Of a DNA stretch of 64,000 nucleotides, positions 52,842 through 62,773 are shown in pieces. Position numbers and translations under genes: made by a program. How positions within the stretch are numbered: the first letter of the stretch is position 1; the number at the start of each line of letters is the position of its first letter. The stretch is from Bacteroides muris (ex Afrizal et al. 2022) (GTDB taxonomy: Bacteria; Bacteroidota; Bacteroidia; Bacteroidales; Bacteroidaceae). Location: contig NZ_SRYZ01000015.1 of NCBI RefSeq assembly GCF_004793475.1, positions 1 through 64,000 of the forward strand, in the 5' to 3' direction. The notes beneath the pieces were generated by a model. The model had not been told where the DNA came from and made no database searches. It saw only the letters and a list, made by a program, of their open reading frames with translations.

Positions 52842-55800
52842 TTATTTAAATGTCAATTGGAAACCAACGTTGAAAGTACGCTGTGTAGGATAACTTAAGC
52901 CTTTACCTCCACCCATTTCCGGGTCCCAAAGCTTAAACGGAGAGAAAGTCAGCAAGTTGATGCCGCTGATGTAGAATCTGGCTTTCTTATATGTATAGCC
53001 GATTTCTGCATTTTTCAGTTTTAGGAAAGCACCGTTGCGCAACCAATAGTCGGAGGATTGCATGTTGTGATTGTTATCGTTCTTGGTTAGGCGCGGATGG
53101 CTGGCATTCGGGTTCTGGTTGGTTTCAGACCAATAGTCATCGGCAATCCAAGACAATACATTACGGTTATACTGCGTTCCGAAAGGAGCGAAGCCAGACA
53201 TCATCAGCGAAGTATTTGCCACTCCCTGGAAGAAGAAGGAGAAGTCCCAGTTTTTATAGGAGAGAGAGGGTCCGAAACCGTAAACGATTTCCGGTACGGT
53301 GGGATAGCCCATGGCTACGCGGTCATCACTGGTGATTTTTCCATCATAATTACCGTTTTTGTCCGGTTGGTCCACATATTTGATGTCACCCGGAGCAATA
53401 GCGATATTGCCCAATGTAGAAGTCGGATTGTTGTCGATATCGGCTCTGTCTATATAAAGACCGTTGGATATATAGCCGTAGATGGTGTTGAGTTTCTTAC
53501 CGATGTTTGAAAGCGTAGGACGTACGCCTGGAGCTTCGTCATATTCCAGAATCTTGTTGTGCGCATAAGTAAACGTGCCCTTGAACTGAATGGCAAGGTC
53601 CTTGTTCAATTGTCTGCCATAATCTACTGACAAGTCGAAACCGCTGTTCTTTACTTTGGCCAGGTTACCGTAAACGGCTGTACTTGCCGTACCCAGGTAG
53701 TTAGGAATGGAGTAGCGCTGTTGGAAGATGTCGCGGCGGATTTCGCGGAATACGTCCACATTGATATTCAATGAATTGAATAGCTGCATATCAAATCCTA
53801 CGTTCAGTTTCTCGCCCACTTCCCATGTCAGGTCGTTGTTCTGATAACGTGTATACACGGGGCCGTTTAAAGTAGTCTGCTGCTTGTCACCGGTGGTGAA
53901 GCTTGCATTATCGCTCTGTAGGGTGATGTCCGACATATAGATGAAGCGGATAATCTGGTTGCTTGAATCTAACAGCTGGTCGTTACCTACCAGACCGTAA
54001 GAAGCACGGAGTTTCAGGCTGGAGATGATATCTTTTATCGGTTCAAAGAAAGCTTCTTGGCTAACGTTCCATCCCACAGCTACCGAGGGGAAAAATCCCC
54101 ATTTATGTCCTTTGGCAAAGTTTTCGGAACCGTTGTAACCGGCATTCACTTCCATCAGGTAGCGGCCGGCATAATCGTATGATGCACGACCGGCAAAACC
54201 CATTTTGCGACGGGGAAGCGATGCCACCAAGTCAGTAGGAGCATTGCTGTCATATTGGTCGATATTCCACAACACCATTCCATTGAAATTATGGTTGCCG
54301 AATTTCTGGTTATAGTCCAGATATGACTGGAAATAAATGCGGCGGTCTCCGCCAACATAAGAGGTCGTACTTAGTACTGGCTTAGTAGGGTTGGACGAGC
54401 CGAACGGAGAAATCGTCATGTTATAGGTACCGTCCGGATTCTGTTCATATCCGGTCAAGGTATAACGGTTAATGCCTTGACTACGCATGGTGGTCGTCTT
54501 GTTATAGTTTTTATAAGAGAACAAGGCCTTGAAACGGAGTCCTTTCAGCAAGAAGTCCAGTTTCTGTTCAAAATCGATATTGGCCATCACCGTACTTTCA
54601 AAGATATCCTGATAACCGTTGGTCAGACTTGCCATGGGGTTCACGGCTCCCTGGTCGTTACCGCCGGCGTAAGCTCCCCAATATACCCAGTTATTTACGC
54701 CGTCTGCCGGATAAGCGATGGGGAAGTCTACCGGGTTGGAGTTCATTACGGCTCCATATAGGTCACCCACAGAGGTGTTTGGCTGAGTCAGGTCATTCAG
54801 CTGTACATTCAGGTGCAAGGAGATAGTAGAGCTTTTGGACATGTGGAAGTCAATATTGTTTTGAAAAGTATATTTCATCAAATCAATATTGTTCTTATAA
54901 GAGAAATACTTGGAAGCCTCGTTCTTCAACATACCGGTTTCGTGATTGACACCTACGTTCATGAAATAGGTGATTTTTTTCGTACCGCCGCGAATATTGA
55001 AGTTTGCCTTCTGGTTGAAAGCCATGTCATTGAACAATGATCCGTACCAATCTACATTCGGCCAGATATAAGGATTCACGCCATTGCGTGTGTTGTTAAT
55101 CTGTTCTTGGGTATACAGAATGTTTCCGGTCTGTTCACTGGTCACGGCTTCATTGTAAAGTTCCATGTAACGGTAGCCGTCTACGAAACTTGGAATTTGG
55201 GTGGGAGTAGTGATATTCGTTTCCACACGCACACCAATGATGGGCTTTTCCGAATCGGCACCACTTTTCGTGGTAACAATCATTACACCATTTGCACCAC
55301 GTGTACCATACATGGCTGTGGCCGTGGCGTCTTTCAAAATAGAGAATCCTTCGATGATTTCGGGATCAAGTGCATTGAGGTCGGCAGAACTGACTTCCAC
55401 GCCATCCAGAATAATCAACGGTGAAGTCATACCACTCAAAGTAGATATACCGCGGATGTAGAAATCGGAGCCATTACTACCCGGTTGTCCGCTACGTTGG
55501 TAGGCAATCACACCGGAGAGACGCCCGGCAAAAGAGTTGGATAAGTTAGATGACGGTACTTTCAAGTCCGAAGGTCGCACGGTTTGTATGGAACCTACCA
55601 CGCTTTCTTTTTTCTGCCCTGTACCGAAAGCCGTTACTACAACTTCATCCAGGACTTCGCTGTCTTCCTTTAATGTAATTCTGAGTGAAGTCTGATTTCC
55701 TACTTTGATTTCTTGCGTTACGAAACCAATGAACGAAATCACCAAAACGTCTTTCGGAGAAACATTGATGGAAAAATTACCGTCAACATCGGTAATAGTC

Positions 55801-55991
55801 CCTAGATTGGGTTTGCCTTTTACTTGGATAGTTACGCCGATTATCGGCTCTCCTGTCTCATCTACCACTGTACCTTGTATTTTACTTGCTTGTTGCACAA
55901 TGGCCGATTCATTGATAATAGGAACTTCTACTGCTTGTGCCCCAAGGAAATATCCTCCTAAGAGGGCCACCAATAGTGCTTTCTTTCTCAT
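52842..55991 (-). CDS. SusC/RagA-family TonB-dependent transporter (pair 3), probably phase variable
   Basis: Outer-membrane importer of 1049 residues. Signal peptide ('ALLGGYFLGAQAVE'), CarboxypepD_reg-like domain ('IQGTVVDETGEPIIGVTI'), TonB box near 'DEVVVTAFGTGQKKESVVGS', plug ('LIILDGVEVSSADL', 'AMYGTRGANGVMIVTTKSG') and a barrel ending 'QRTFNVGFQLTFK'. Unlike pairs 1 and 2, its transcription unit includes a third surface protein. Its promoter lies between 16-bp inverted repeats 156-460 bp upstream, a layout known from phase-variable Bacteroides loci. Confidence 0.94.
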   Translation of the reverse strand: MRKKALLVALLGGYFLGAQAVEVPIINESAIVQQASKIQGTVVDETGEPIIGVTIQVKGKPNLGTITDVDGNFSINVSPKDVLVISFIGFVTQEIKVGNQTSLRITLKEDSEVLDEVVVTAFGTGQKKESVVGSIQTVRPSDLKVPSSNLSNSFAGRLSGVIAYQRSGQPGSNGSDFYIRGISTLSGMTSPLIILDGVEVSSADLNALDPEIIEGFSILKDATATAMYGTRGANGVMIVTTKSGADSEKPIIGVRVETNITTPTQIPSFVDGYRYMELYNEAVTSEQTGNILYTQEQINNTRNGVNPYIWPNVDWYGSLFNDMAFNQKANFNIRGGTKKITYFMNVGVNHETGMLKNEASKYFSYKNNIDLMKYTFQNNIDFHMSKSSTISLHLNVQLNDLTQPNTSVGDLYGAVMNSNPVDFPIAYPADGVNNWVYWGAYAGGNDQGAVNPMASLTNGYQDIFESTVMANIDFEQKLDFLLKGLRFKALFSYKNYNKTTTMRSQGINRYTLTGYEQNPDGTYNMTISPFGSSNPTKPVLSTTSYVGGDRRIYFQSYLDYNQKFGNHNFNGMVLWNIDQYDSNAPTDLVASLPRRKMGFAGRASYDYAGRYLMEVNAGYNGSENFAKGHKWGFFPSVAVGWNVSQEAFFEPIKDIISSLKLRASYGLVGNDQLLDSSNQIIRFIYMSDITLQSDNASFTTGDKQQTTLNGPVYTRYQNNDLTWEVGEKLNVGFDMQLFNSLNINVDVFREIRRDIFQQRYSIPNYLGTASTAVYGNLAKVKNSGFDLSVDYGRQLNKDLAIQFKGTFTYAHNKILEYDEAPGVRPTLSNIGKKLNTIYGYISNGLYIDRADIDNNPTSTLGNIAIAPGDIKYVDQPDKNGNYDGKITSDDRVAMGYPTVPEIVYGFGPSLSYKNWDFSFFFQGVANTSLMMSGFAPFGTQYNRNVLSWIADDYWSETNQNPNASHPRLTKNDNNHNMQSSDYWLRNGAFLKLKNAEIGYTYKKARFYISGINLLTFSPFKLWDPEMGGGKGLSYPTQRTFNVGFQLTFK

Positions 55992-56146
55992 AATACTTTT
56001 TACTAATTCAAGGTTTTGATTTTAAATGTTTTGATAAACTCTTTTTACTTTTTCCATGTTACATTAGGGTGGTTTCATTCTCTTTGTATAATTATAGTTA
56101 ATAAAAAAGGTTTTATTTAATTAGGTTTTGAAGTCGTTTATCTTTT

Positions 56147-56162
56147 AAGTTCTGTAGGAACT
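56147..56162. repeat. 16-bp inverted repeat, left copy (AGTTC-N5-GAACT)
   Basis: AAGTTCTGTAGGAACT. It is a palindrome with an asymmetric centre (TGTAG) and is an exact reverse complement of 56436-56451. Flanking bases differ. Confidence 0.9.
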
Positions 56163-56435
56163 CGGTAAAGCTTCAAAGGAATAATTTGCTAAAATGAATT
56201 ATCTTTTGCAAAGATATCTGTTCTTTTTAATAAAAGAAGTAATTATCGTTTCTTTTTTAAAATATTTTAGTATTTAATGGAATAGTACTGCTCTTCCATG
56301 TTATGGCATCTTAGTGCAACCGGAAAGCAGGATACGTGCATAAGTCTGTCAGGAAGACAGTACAGGAAAAATATAACTAAAAGGCTTTTAATGCTACCCC
56401 ACTACGGAAACGAGGTTGATAGGAAACACGAAATA
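56163..56435. other. Probable invertible promoter segment (273 bp) upstream of the third SusC
   Basis: No gene inside. A -7 box on the minus strand (56209-56216) points towards the SusC gene. Most of the segment near the promoter is A+T-rich. The rest of the gap 55992-56735 holds the leader of the SusC gene and the pckA terminator. Confidence 0.75.
56209..56216 (-). promoter_or_regulatory. Promoter in the second invertible segment, now facing SusC
   Basis: CAAAGATA is TATCTTTG on the minus strand. The -33 region is not clear. It would give a leader of about 200 nt that crosses the left repeat before the SusC ATG at 55991. Confidence 0.65.
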
Positions 56436-56451
56436 AGTTCCTACAGAACTT
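56436..56451. repeat. 16-bp inverted repeat, right copy
   Basis: AGTTCCTACAGAACTT, the exact reverse complement of 56147-56162. Confidence 0.9.
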
Positions 56452-56683
56452 GTAGTACAATTTGCACATGAAGGCTTCCCTGAATTATTATTTTCTGTAT
56501 GGTGCGATTATAAGTGCTGATGATAAGTTCTTAATATTATCTGTTATTCAGGCTGCGTTGAAATTTCTTTCTATTTTTGAGGGTTGGCGGTGAAGGTGGC
56601 TTCGGAAGTGTGCGGAGTCATTATTTTACTGGTGGGCCGCGTTTTTATTGTGCAGACTAGCTTTTGAATTTGCTCATATAAAG

Positions 56684-56713
56684 AAAGCGGCTCCCGAAAA
56701 CGGGAGCCGCTTT
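56684..56713 (-). terminator. Terminator of pckA
   Basis: A perfect 13-bp stem (56684-56696 and 56701-56713) with an AAAA loop, rich in GC, 22 bp after the pckA stop. Confidence 0.88.
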
Positions 56714-56735
56714 AACTTTATGCAAATTGCTGTTA

Positions 56736-58343
56736 TTAGAGTTTCGGACCAGCGGTAACCAGAGCCTTGCCAGCTTCGTTGCCAGTGAACTTAGCGAAGT
56801 TCTTGATGAAGCGGCCAGCCAGGTCTTTTGCTTTTTCTTCCCATTGGCAAGCGCATTCGTAAGTGTCGCGAGGATCAAGAATCTTCGGATCTACGTTAGG
56901 CAATTCAGTAGGTACTACGAAGTCGAAGAAAGGAATAACCTTCGTCGGAGCTTTGTCGATAGAACCGTCGAGGATAGCGTCGATGATACCACGAGTATCT
57001 TTGATGGAGATACGTTTGCCGGTACCGTTCCAACCGGTGTTAACCAAGTATGCCTTAGCACCAACCTTGTTCATCTTCTTAACCAGCTCTTCTGCATATT
57101 TAGTAGGATGCAGGCTTAAGAAAGCAGCACCGAAGCAAGCAGAGAATGTCGGAGTCGGTTCAGTGATACCACGTTCTGTACCGGCCAACTTGGCAGTAAA
57201 GCCTGACAAGAAGTAGTACTGAGCTTGTTCAGGGTTCAGGATAGATACCGGAGGCAATACACCGAATGCGTCGGCAGACAAGAAGATTACCTGGTGAGCG
57301 TGAGGACCCTTGGAAACCGGCTTAACGATGTTGTTGATGTGGTAGATAGGATAAGAAACACGAGTGTTTTCAGTTACGCTCTTGTCGGCGAAGTCAATCT
57401 TGCCGTCAGCAGCAACTGTAACGTTTTCCAACAGAGCGTCACGCTTGATGGCAGCGTAAATGTCGGGTTCGCTTTCTTTATCCAGATTGATAACCTTAGC
57501 GTAGCAACCACCTTCGTAGTTGAATACACCTTCGTCATCCCATCCGTGTTCGTCATCACCAATCAACAGACGTTTCGGGTCGGTTGACAGAGTAGTCTTG
57601 CCTGTACCTGACAGACCGAAGAAGATGGCAGAGTCAGTGCCTTCCATGTTGGTGTTGGCAGAGCAGTGCATAGAAGCGATACCACGCAACGGGTTCTTGT
57701 AGTTCATGATAGAGAACATACCCTTCTTCATTTCACCACCGTACCAAGTGTTCAGGATAACCTGTTCGTTGGTCTTCAAGTTGAATACAGTAGCTGTTTC
57801 AGAGTTCAAGCCCAGTTCCTTGTAGTTGTCAACTTTTGCCTTGGAAGCATTGAATGATACGAAATCGGGTTCTCCGTAGTTAGCCAGTTCCTCAGCTGTG
57901 GGGCGGATGAACATGTTAGTTACGAAGTGAGCCTGCCATGCCACTTCCATGATGAAACGTACTTTCATACGGGTAGCGGGGTTGGCGCCACAGAAAGTAT
58001 CGACAACAAACAGACGCTTGCCGCTCAGCTGCTTAACAGCCTTAGCCTTCAGGTCAGCCCAAGCTTCTTCAGAGCAAGGTTTGTTGTCGTTTTTGTATTC
58101 TTCAGAAGTCCACCATACAGAATCCTTGCTGGCTTCATTCATTACGAAGAATTTATCTTTAGGGGAACGACCGGTATAGATACCTGTCATTACATTTACA
58201 GCACCCAGTTCAGTTACCTGACCTTTTTCAAAACCTTCCAAACCTGGTTTGGTTTCTTCTGCGAACAGTACATCGTAAGACGGGTTGTGGAAAACTTCCT
58301 TCACGTCTTGGATACCGTACTTGCTTAAATCTAAATTTGCCAT
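56736..58343 (-). CDS. pckA: ATP-dependent phosphoenolpyruvate carboxykinase
   Basis: Interconverts PEP, CO2 and ADP with oxaloacetate and ATP. In Bacteroides it mainly works in the carboxylating direction on the route to succinate and propionate. The 535-residue protein has the ATP-type signatures: '[20 protein letters not shown]', the kinase-1a loop '[12 protein letters not shown]' (243-254), '[19 protein letters not shown]' and '[12 protein letters not shown]'. Length is normal. It has its own promoter and a strong terminator. Confidence 0.97.
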   Translation of the reverse strand: MANLDLSKYGIQDVKEVFHNPSYDVLFAEETKPGLEGFEKGQVTELGAVNVMTGIYTGRSPKDKFFVMNEASKDSVWWTSEEYKNDNKPCSEEAWADLKAKAVKQLSGKRLFVVDTFCGANPATRMKVRFIMEVAWQAHFVTNMFIRPTAEELANYGEPDFVSFNASKAKVDNYKELGLNSETATVFNLKTNEQVILNTWYGGEMKKGMFSIMNYKNPLRGIASMHCSANTNMEGTDSAIFFGLSGTGKTTLSTDPKRLLIGDDEHGWDDEGVFNYEGGCYAKVINLDKESEPDIYAAIKRDALLENVTVAADGKIDFADKSVTENTRVSYPIYHINNIVKPVSKGPHAHQVIFLSADAFGVLPPVSILNPEQAQYYFLSGFTAKLAGTERGITEPTPTFSACFGAAFLSLHPTKYAEELVKKMNKVGAKAYLVNTGWNGTGKRISIKDTRGIIDAILDGSIDKAPTKVIPFFDFVVPTELPNVDPKILDPRDTYECACQWEEKAKDLAGRFIKNFAKFTGNEAGKALVTAGPKL

Positions 58344-58485
58344 TTCTTTTAATGATTTAAAATGTTGGTATTTGGTTTATATTCTCTTTTCTTTAATTCT
58401 TTTTTTCCTTTGATTTACAAGGGAAAACGGGTGTAGAAAAATCTCTTTTTTCCTGCTTTTCAGTAAGTCCCTTGTCTTTCGCCTA

Positions 58486-58493
58486 CAAAAGTA
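58486..58493 (-). promoter_or_regulatory. -7 box of pckA
   Basis: CAAAAGTA is TACTTTTG on the minus strand, about 140 bp before the start codon, so the mRNA leader is long. Confidence 0.5.
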
Positions 58494-58639
58494 ATACTTT
58501 CTTTTTAAAGAAAGGCCCTATTAGAGAAATTTTTCTCTAATGAGAAATCTTTTATAAAACCATAACAAGATCTGCTAACTGAATGTTGCAAATTGGGTGA
58601 AATTCGTTTACTTTGCAGCACATTAGCACATTTATAATT

Positions 58640-59299
58640 ATGAAGGTTATCAACTTTGCCGAGGCAAATTCCGTTTTGAACCAATACGTGGCGGAAATCC
58701 GTGATGTAGCAGTCCAAGGTGACCGTATGCGTTTCCGGCGTAATATTGAACGCATTGGAGAGATAATGGCGTATGAAATGAGTAAGGAACTGACGTATTC
58801 CATCAAGCGGGTACAGACTCCTTTGGGAGTGGCACCGGTCAGCACCCCCGATGACGAGGTGGTGATTGCCACTGTTTTCCGTGCCGGACTACCCTTGCAT
58901 ACGGGTTTCTTGAACGTGTTCGACCGTGCCGGAAATGCGTTCGTTTCAGCTTACCGTTATTATAAGGATAAGGAATGCCGCACGGTGGATGTACACATCG
59001 AATACATCGCTACTCCGGATTTGTCCAAGAAGACATTATTGATTGTAGACCCGATGCTTGCCACGGGTGAAAGTATGGAACTGGCCTGGAAGGCTCTCAT
59101 CACCAAGGGGATGCCGGCCAAGTTGCAGATAGCTTGTGTCATAGCCAGTCGGCAGGGTGTAGAACATCTGGAAAAGTTGTTTCCCGGAGATGAAGTAACC
59201 TTGTGGTGTGCAGCCATCGACCCGGAGATGAACGAGCATTCCTATATTGTGCCCGGGCTGGGAGATGCGGGCGATCTGGCGTTTGGCGAGAAAATCTGA
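58640..59299 (+). CDS. upp: Uracil phosphoribosyltransferase
   Basis: Pyrimidine salvage: uracil plus PRPP gives UMP. The start at 58640 (MKVINFAEANSVLNQY) gives 219 residues; the upstream in-frame start would include promoter-like sequence. The PRPP-binding loop is 'LIVDPMLATGESMELAW', and the uracil-contacting end is 'SYIVPGLGDAGDLAFG'. It is divergent from pckA. The box TTACTTTG just upstream is one base off the -7 consensus. Confidence 0.92.
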   Translation: MKVINFAEANSVLNQYVAEIRDVAVQGDRMRFRRNIERIGEIMAYEMSKELTYSIKRVQTPLGVAPVSTPDDEVVIATVFRAGLPLHTGFLNVFDRAGNAFVSAYRYYKDKECRTVDVHIEYIATPDLSKKTLLIVDPMLATGESMELAWKALITKGMPAKLQIACVIASRQGVEHLEKLFPGDEVTLWCAAIDPEMNEHSYIVPGLGDAGDLAFGEKI

Positions 59300-59322
59300 G
59301 TTGCCTTTACTCTTATGAAAAA

Positions 59323-59357
59323 CCCTTCATCTCTGCCTTGGAGGCTTTGATGAAGGG
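59323..59357. terminator. Hairpin after upp
   Basis: CCCTTCATC (59323-59331) pairs with GATGAAGGG (59349-59357). There is no clear T tract. It lies between convergent upp and korB. Confidence 0.5.
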
Positions 59358-59398
59358 CATGATAAAACAAGGGCCATTCTTATATTACGTCGGGAAGA

Positions 59399-60403
59399 TT
59401 ACTTCACTTCCCACGTATCGTTGGTCATTAACAACTCCTCGAAGTTGTGGTATTTCTTCTGGGCGGATACTTCTGCTATTTGCGCCTCCACAGCCTCGTC
59501 GTAGGTAGGAGCTTCCACATCACGGATGACGCCGAGTGCAATCGGAAAGTCGGGACCTTCCATCAGGGCGAGCTTCAGTTGCAGGGTGTTGTCCTCGCAG
59601 TGGGCGTTGTGCACCAGGATGTCTTTTTCGGTGATTCCGTTTTCGCCCAGCTTCACTACTTTCAGGCCGAATCCTTCCTGCACCAGTCCATATTCATTGT
59701 TTTCGCCGAAGAGCATCGGTTCGCCGTGTTTCAGGTAGATGGCGTTCCTGGCACGGTCTTCCTTTTTGGCTACCATGTCGTGTGTGCCGTTGTTGAAGAT
59801 AACGCAGTTTTGCAGTATTTCGCATACCGAAGCACCTTTATGGTTGTAGGCGGCTTTCAAGATGTCTATGGTACCGGCGGCATCGGTGGCTACGGCGCGG
59901 GCAAAGAAGTGGCCACGTGCGCCGAAGCAGAGTTCTGCCGGACGGAAGGGGTCTTCTACGGTACCGTAGGGCGATGATTTGCTGACGAATCCGCGGGGCG
60001 ACGTGGGCGAGTACTGTCCTTTGGTCAAGCCGTAGATGCGGTTATTCAGTAGAATCATGTTTAGGTTGATGTTACGGCGGTTGGCATGGATGAAGTGGTT
60101 GCCGCCGATGGCGAGTCCGTCTCCGTCGCCCGACACTTGCCAGACGGCCAGTTGCGGGTTGGCCACCTTGCAGCCTGTGGCAATGGCGGCCGCACGACCG
60201 TGAATGGTGTTCATGCCGTAGGTATTCATGTAGTGGGGCAGGCGGCTGGAACAGCCGATACCCGAAATCACTGCGATGCTGTGGGGAGCCACGCCTATCT
60301 CGGCCATGGCTTTGTGCAGGGAGGCCAGGAAAAAGTGGTCGCCGCAACCCGGACACCAGCGGGGTTGTCCTTTCTTATAATCTTTTGCTGTATATTCGCA
60401 CAT
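59399..60403 (-). CDS. korB: 2-oxoacid:ferredoxin oxidoreductase, beta subunit
   Basis: TPP-binding subunit, 334 residues. Together with the alpha subunit it oxidises a 2-oxoacid (probably 2-oxoglutarate) to the acyl-CoA, or runs in reverse, with ferredoxin as electron carrier. Signatures: 'WCPGCGDHFFLASLHKAMA' (cysteines 17 and 20), the TPP motif 'SGDGDGLAIGGNHFIHA' with 'NMILLNNRIYGLTKGQYSP' after it. The start lies 28 bp after the alpha subunit stop. KorAB is the expected oxoglutarate enzyme of anaerobic Bacteroidetes; another 2-oxoacid is possible. Confidence 0.93.
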   Translation of the reverse strand: MCEYTAKDYKKGQPRWCPGCGDHFFLASLHKAMAEIGVAPHSIAVISGIGCSSRLPHYMNTYGMNTIHGRAAAIATGCKVANPQLAVWQVSGDGDGLAIGGNHFIHANRRNINLNMILLNNRIYGLTKGQYSPTSPRGFVSKSSPYGTVEDPFRPAELCFGARGHFFARAVATDAAGTIDILKAAYNHKGASVCEILQNCVIFNNGTHDMVAKKEDRARNAIYLKHGEPMLFGENNEYGLVQEGFGLKVVKLGENGITEKDILVHNAHCEDNTLQLKLALMEGPDFPIALGVIRDVEAPTYDEAVEAQIAEVSAQKKYHNFEELLMTNDTWEVK

Positions 60404-60431
60404 AATGTTTTGCTTTAAAATTGATGGTTGG

Positions 60432-62279
60432 TTATTTATCCATTAACTTGCTGAAGGCTTCTGCCAGTTCGTTCACCAGGAACGGCTGTCCCTTTACTTG
60501 GTTGAACTGATAGGGCACGAATCCGTCTACTTTCATGCGCAGGTAGCCGGCGAACTGTCCCATGTTCTGTTCGGCCACTACGACTTTCTTGTAGCGCTTC
60601 ATCACTTCGGCCGTGTTCTTGGGCAGCGGGTTGATGTACTTGAAGTGGGCCAAGGCCACCTTTTTGCCTGCTGAGCGCAGTTCGTCCATGGCGGCGTGCA
60701 GGTGTCCGTAGGTTCCGCCGAAGCCCACGATGAGCAGGTCGGCATCGTCGCGGTCGCCCAGCACTTCTACGTCGGGCACGGCAATCTTGTCTATCTTTTC
60801 CTGGCGCAGGTGCGTCATGAGGTCATGGTTTTCGGGATCGGTAGAGATGGCACCCGTCTTGTCGTCCTTCTCCAGTCCGCCCAAGATGTGGGCAAATCCT
60901 TCGGTGCCCGGCACGGCCCAGTAGCGTACGCCAGTTTCGGGGTTGCGTTGGTAGGGAGTCCATTCGCCTTTCATCTCGGGGCGCACGTAGGGCGGGCAGA
61001 TGGCGGGATATTCTTTCAGGTCGGGTAGTTTCCAGGCGGCCGAGCCGTTGGCTACGAAGGCGTCGGTCAGCAGCACGACGGGAGTCATGTGCTCCAAGGC
61101 AATCTTGGAAGCTTCGTAGGCGGCTTCGAAGCAGTCGGTGGGTGACGTGGCGGCTAGCACCGGCATGGGGCTTTCGCCGTTACGGCCGAAGAGTACCTGC
61201 AAGAGGTCGGTCTGTTCCGATTTGGTAGGGAGTCCGGTGGCCGGACCGCCGCGCTGTACGTCGAGCACTACCAGCGGCAGTTCCATGATGACGGCCAGGT
61301 TCATGGCTTCGGATTTCAGGCAGATGCCCGGTCCCGAAGTGGAAGTGACGGCCAGCGCGCCGGCAAACGAGGCGCCTACGGCAGAGGCGCAACCCGAGAT
61401 TTCGTCCTCGCATTGCACGGTCTTTACACCCAGCGATTTGTGCTTGGACAGTTCGTGCAGCACGTCGGTGGCGGGAGTGATGGGATAGGAACCGAGGTAT
61501 AGGCTTAGTCCTGCTTTTTCGGCGGCGGCGATGAAGCCGTAGGCAGTCGCCTTGTTCCCCGTGATGTCCATGTAGCGGCCGGGTACGGTGGCTTTGCTCT
61601 CTATGCGGTACGTGTGTGATACGGAGGAGTGCGTGTTGTGCCCATAGTCGTATCCGGAGTGTATTACCCGGATGTTTGCTTCGGCAATCTGGGGCTTTTT
61701 GGCGAATTTCTCGCGGATGAAGTCTTCGGCAATCTTCAGGTCGCGGTTGAAGAGCCAGCATACCAAGCCTACGGCAAACATGTTGCGGCATTTCATCATC
61801 GACTTGTTGTCCATACCCGTGTCGGCAAGACAGTCTTTCACCATCTGCGAGATGGGGGCGGCTATCACATCTTGTCTGATGCCCATTTCCTCTATCGGAT
61901 TATCGGTCTTGAAGGCAGCCTTTTCCAAGTCCGACTTCTGGAAAGCATCTGTGTCGATGATGATACAGGCAGTCGGTTTGGCGAATTTATATTGTGTTTT
62001 CAGCGCAGCGGCATTCATGGCTACCAGCACGTCGCATTGGTCGCCAGGTGTATAGACTTTGTCTGCACCGACGTGTACCTGAAAACCGGAAACGCCGGTA
62101 AGCGATCCTTGCGGGGCGCGAATGTCTGCCGGATAGTCGGGGAATGTGCTGATGTCATTGCCCACCGTAGCCGAAACTGTAGAGAAGATGTTGCCGGCGA
62201 GTTGCATACCGTCGCCGGAGTCTCCGGAGAAGCGGACTACCACTTGCTCCAGTTCTTTGACCATCATGTCGTTTGCCAT
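60432..62279 (-). CDS. korA: 2-oxoacid:acceptor oxidoreductase, alpha subunit (gamma-alpha fusion)
   Basis: A 615-residue subunit in which the gamma domain is fused in front of the alpha domain, the usual KorA layout. The gamma part (about 10-195) shows 'VVRFSGDSGDGMQLAGNIF', and the alpha part (from about 225) shows 'KATAYGFIAAAEKAGLSLYL' with 'YPITPATDVLHEL', 'STSGPGICLKSEAMNLAVI' and the ending 'VNELAEAFSKLM'. It forms an operon with korB. Confidence 0.93.
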   Translation of the reverse strand: MANDMMVKELEQVVVRFSGDSGDGMQLAGNIFSTVSATVGNDISTFPDYPADIRAPQGSLTGVSGFQVHVGADKVYTPGDQCDVLVAMNAAALKTQYKFAKPTACIIIDTDAFQKSDLEKAAFKTDNPIEEMGIRQDVIAAPISQMVKDCLADTGMDNKSMMKCRNMFAVGLVCWLFNRDLKIAEDFIREKFAKKPQIAEANIRVIHSGYDYGHNTHSSVSHTYRIESKATVPGRYMDITGNKATAYGFIAAAEKAGLSLYLGSYPITPATDVLHELSKHKSLGVKTVQCEDEISGCASAVGASFAGALAVTSTSGPGICLKSEAMNLAVIMELPLVVLDVQRGGPATGLPTKSEQTDLLQVLFGRNGESPMPVLAATSPTDCFEAAYEASKIALEHMTPVVLLTDAFVANGSAAWKLPDLKEYPAICPPYVRPEMKGEWTPYQRNPETGVRYWAVPGTEGFAHILGGLEKDDKTGAISTDPENHDLMTHLRQEKIDKIAVPDVEVLGDRDDADLLIVGFGGTYGHLHAAMDELRSAGKKVALAHFKYINPLPKNTAEVMKRYKKVVVAEQNMGQFAGYLRMKVDGFVPYQFNQVKGQPFLVNELAEAFSKLMDK

Positions 62280-62376
62280 AACTTACGATTTACTATGAAT
62301 TAAATAGTTCTTTTAGAGGTTAATGTATTTTTCATTGGGACAAATTTCGTAAAGTTAATCGGATTAACAAAACTTT

Positions 62377-62408
62377 TTTCGGAAAATCGATGGAAAGCAT
62401 TATCTTTG
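62377..62408 (+). promoter_or_regulatory. Promoter of tRNA-Arg
   Basis: TTTC (62377-62380), 20 bp, then TATCTTTG (62401-62408). The tRNA begins 71 bp downstream. Confidence 0.6.
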
Positions 62409-62478
62409 CACTCGCAATCTGCTGCAGATAGCAGGAAATATGCAGAAGGGCTTGCTCCTTGACGGACAGCAGAAGCCT

Positions 62479-62553
62479 GCCTTGGTAGTTCAACGGATAG
62501 AATAGATGTTTCCTAAACATTAGATAGGGGTTCGATTCCCCTCCGAGGTACCA
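62479..62553 (+). tRNA. tRNA-Arg (anticodon CCT)
   Basis: A cloverleaf fits: acceptor arm GCCTTGG (62479-62485) with CCGAGGT (62543-62549), a short D arm, anticodon stem GATGT/ACATT around the loop TTCCTAA, giving anticodon CCT for AGG codons, and T arm GGGG-TTCGATT-CCCC. Discriminator A at 62550 and an encoded CCA at 62551-62553. The first acceptor pair is G-U. Confidence 0.93.
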
Positions 62554-62622
62554 CTTTCATTCCATTTTTTGCCCTCATTCTGATGCTTGTTTTTATTCCT
62601 CACCGCCTTCACCTCTGTTCTG

Positions 62623-62654
62623 AATCTCCCTATTCATCGGCTTTTCCGGTGAAA
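62623..62654. repeat. 32-bp inverted repeat, left copy
   Basis: An exact reverse complement of 63039-63070; pairing continues more loosely to the left (TTCACCTC against GAGGTGAA). A diverged third copy is at 26907-26937. No gene between tRNA-Arg and 63280. Confidence 0.85.
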
Positions 62655-62773
62655 GTGGTTTGGGTTTGTGTTCGCTTTCCCGTTGAGTGACGGGAAGTTG
62701 TAGTTTGGCTTGTTGTCAATTTCACTGCAATGGAAAAATGTGGTGGCAACGCAACGGTGATGAACATGGCTGC

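Noticed and set aside
62479..62553. tRNA-Arg as an integration site of a mobile element
   Set aside because: No integrase gene lies next to it and I see no repeat of the tRNA 3' end downstream.
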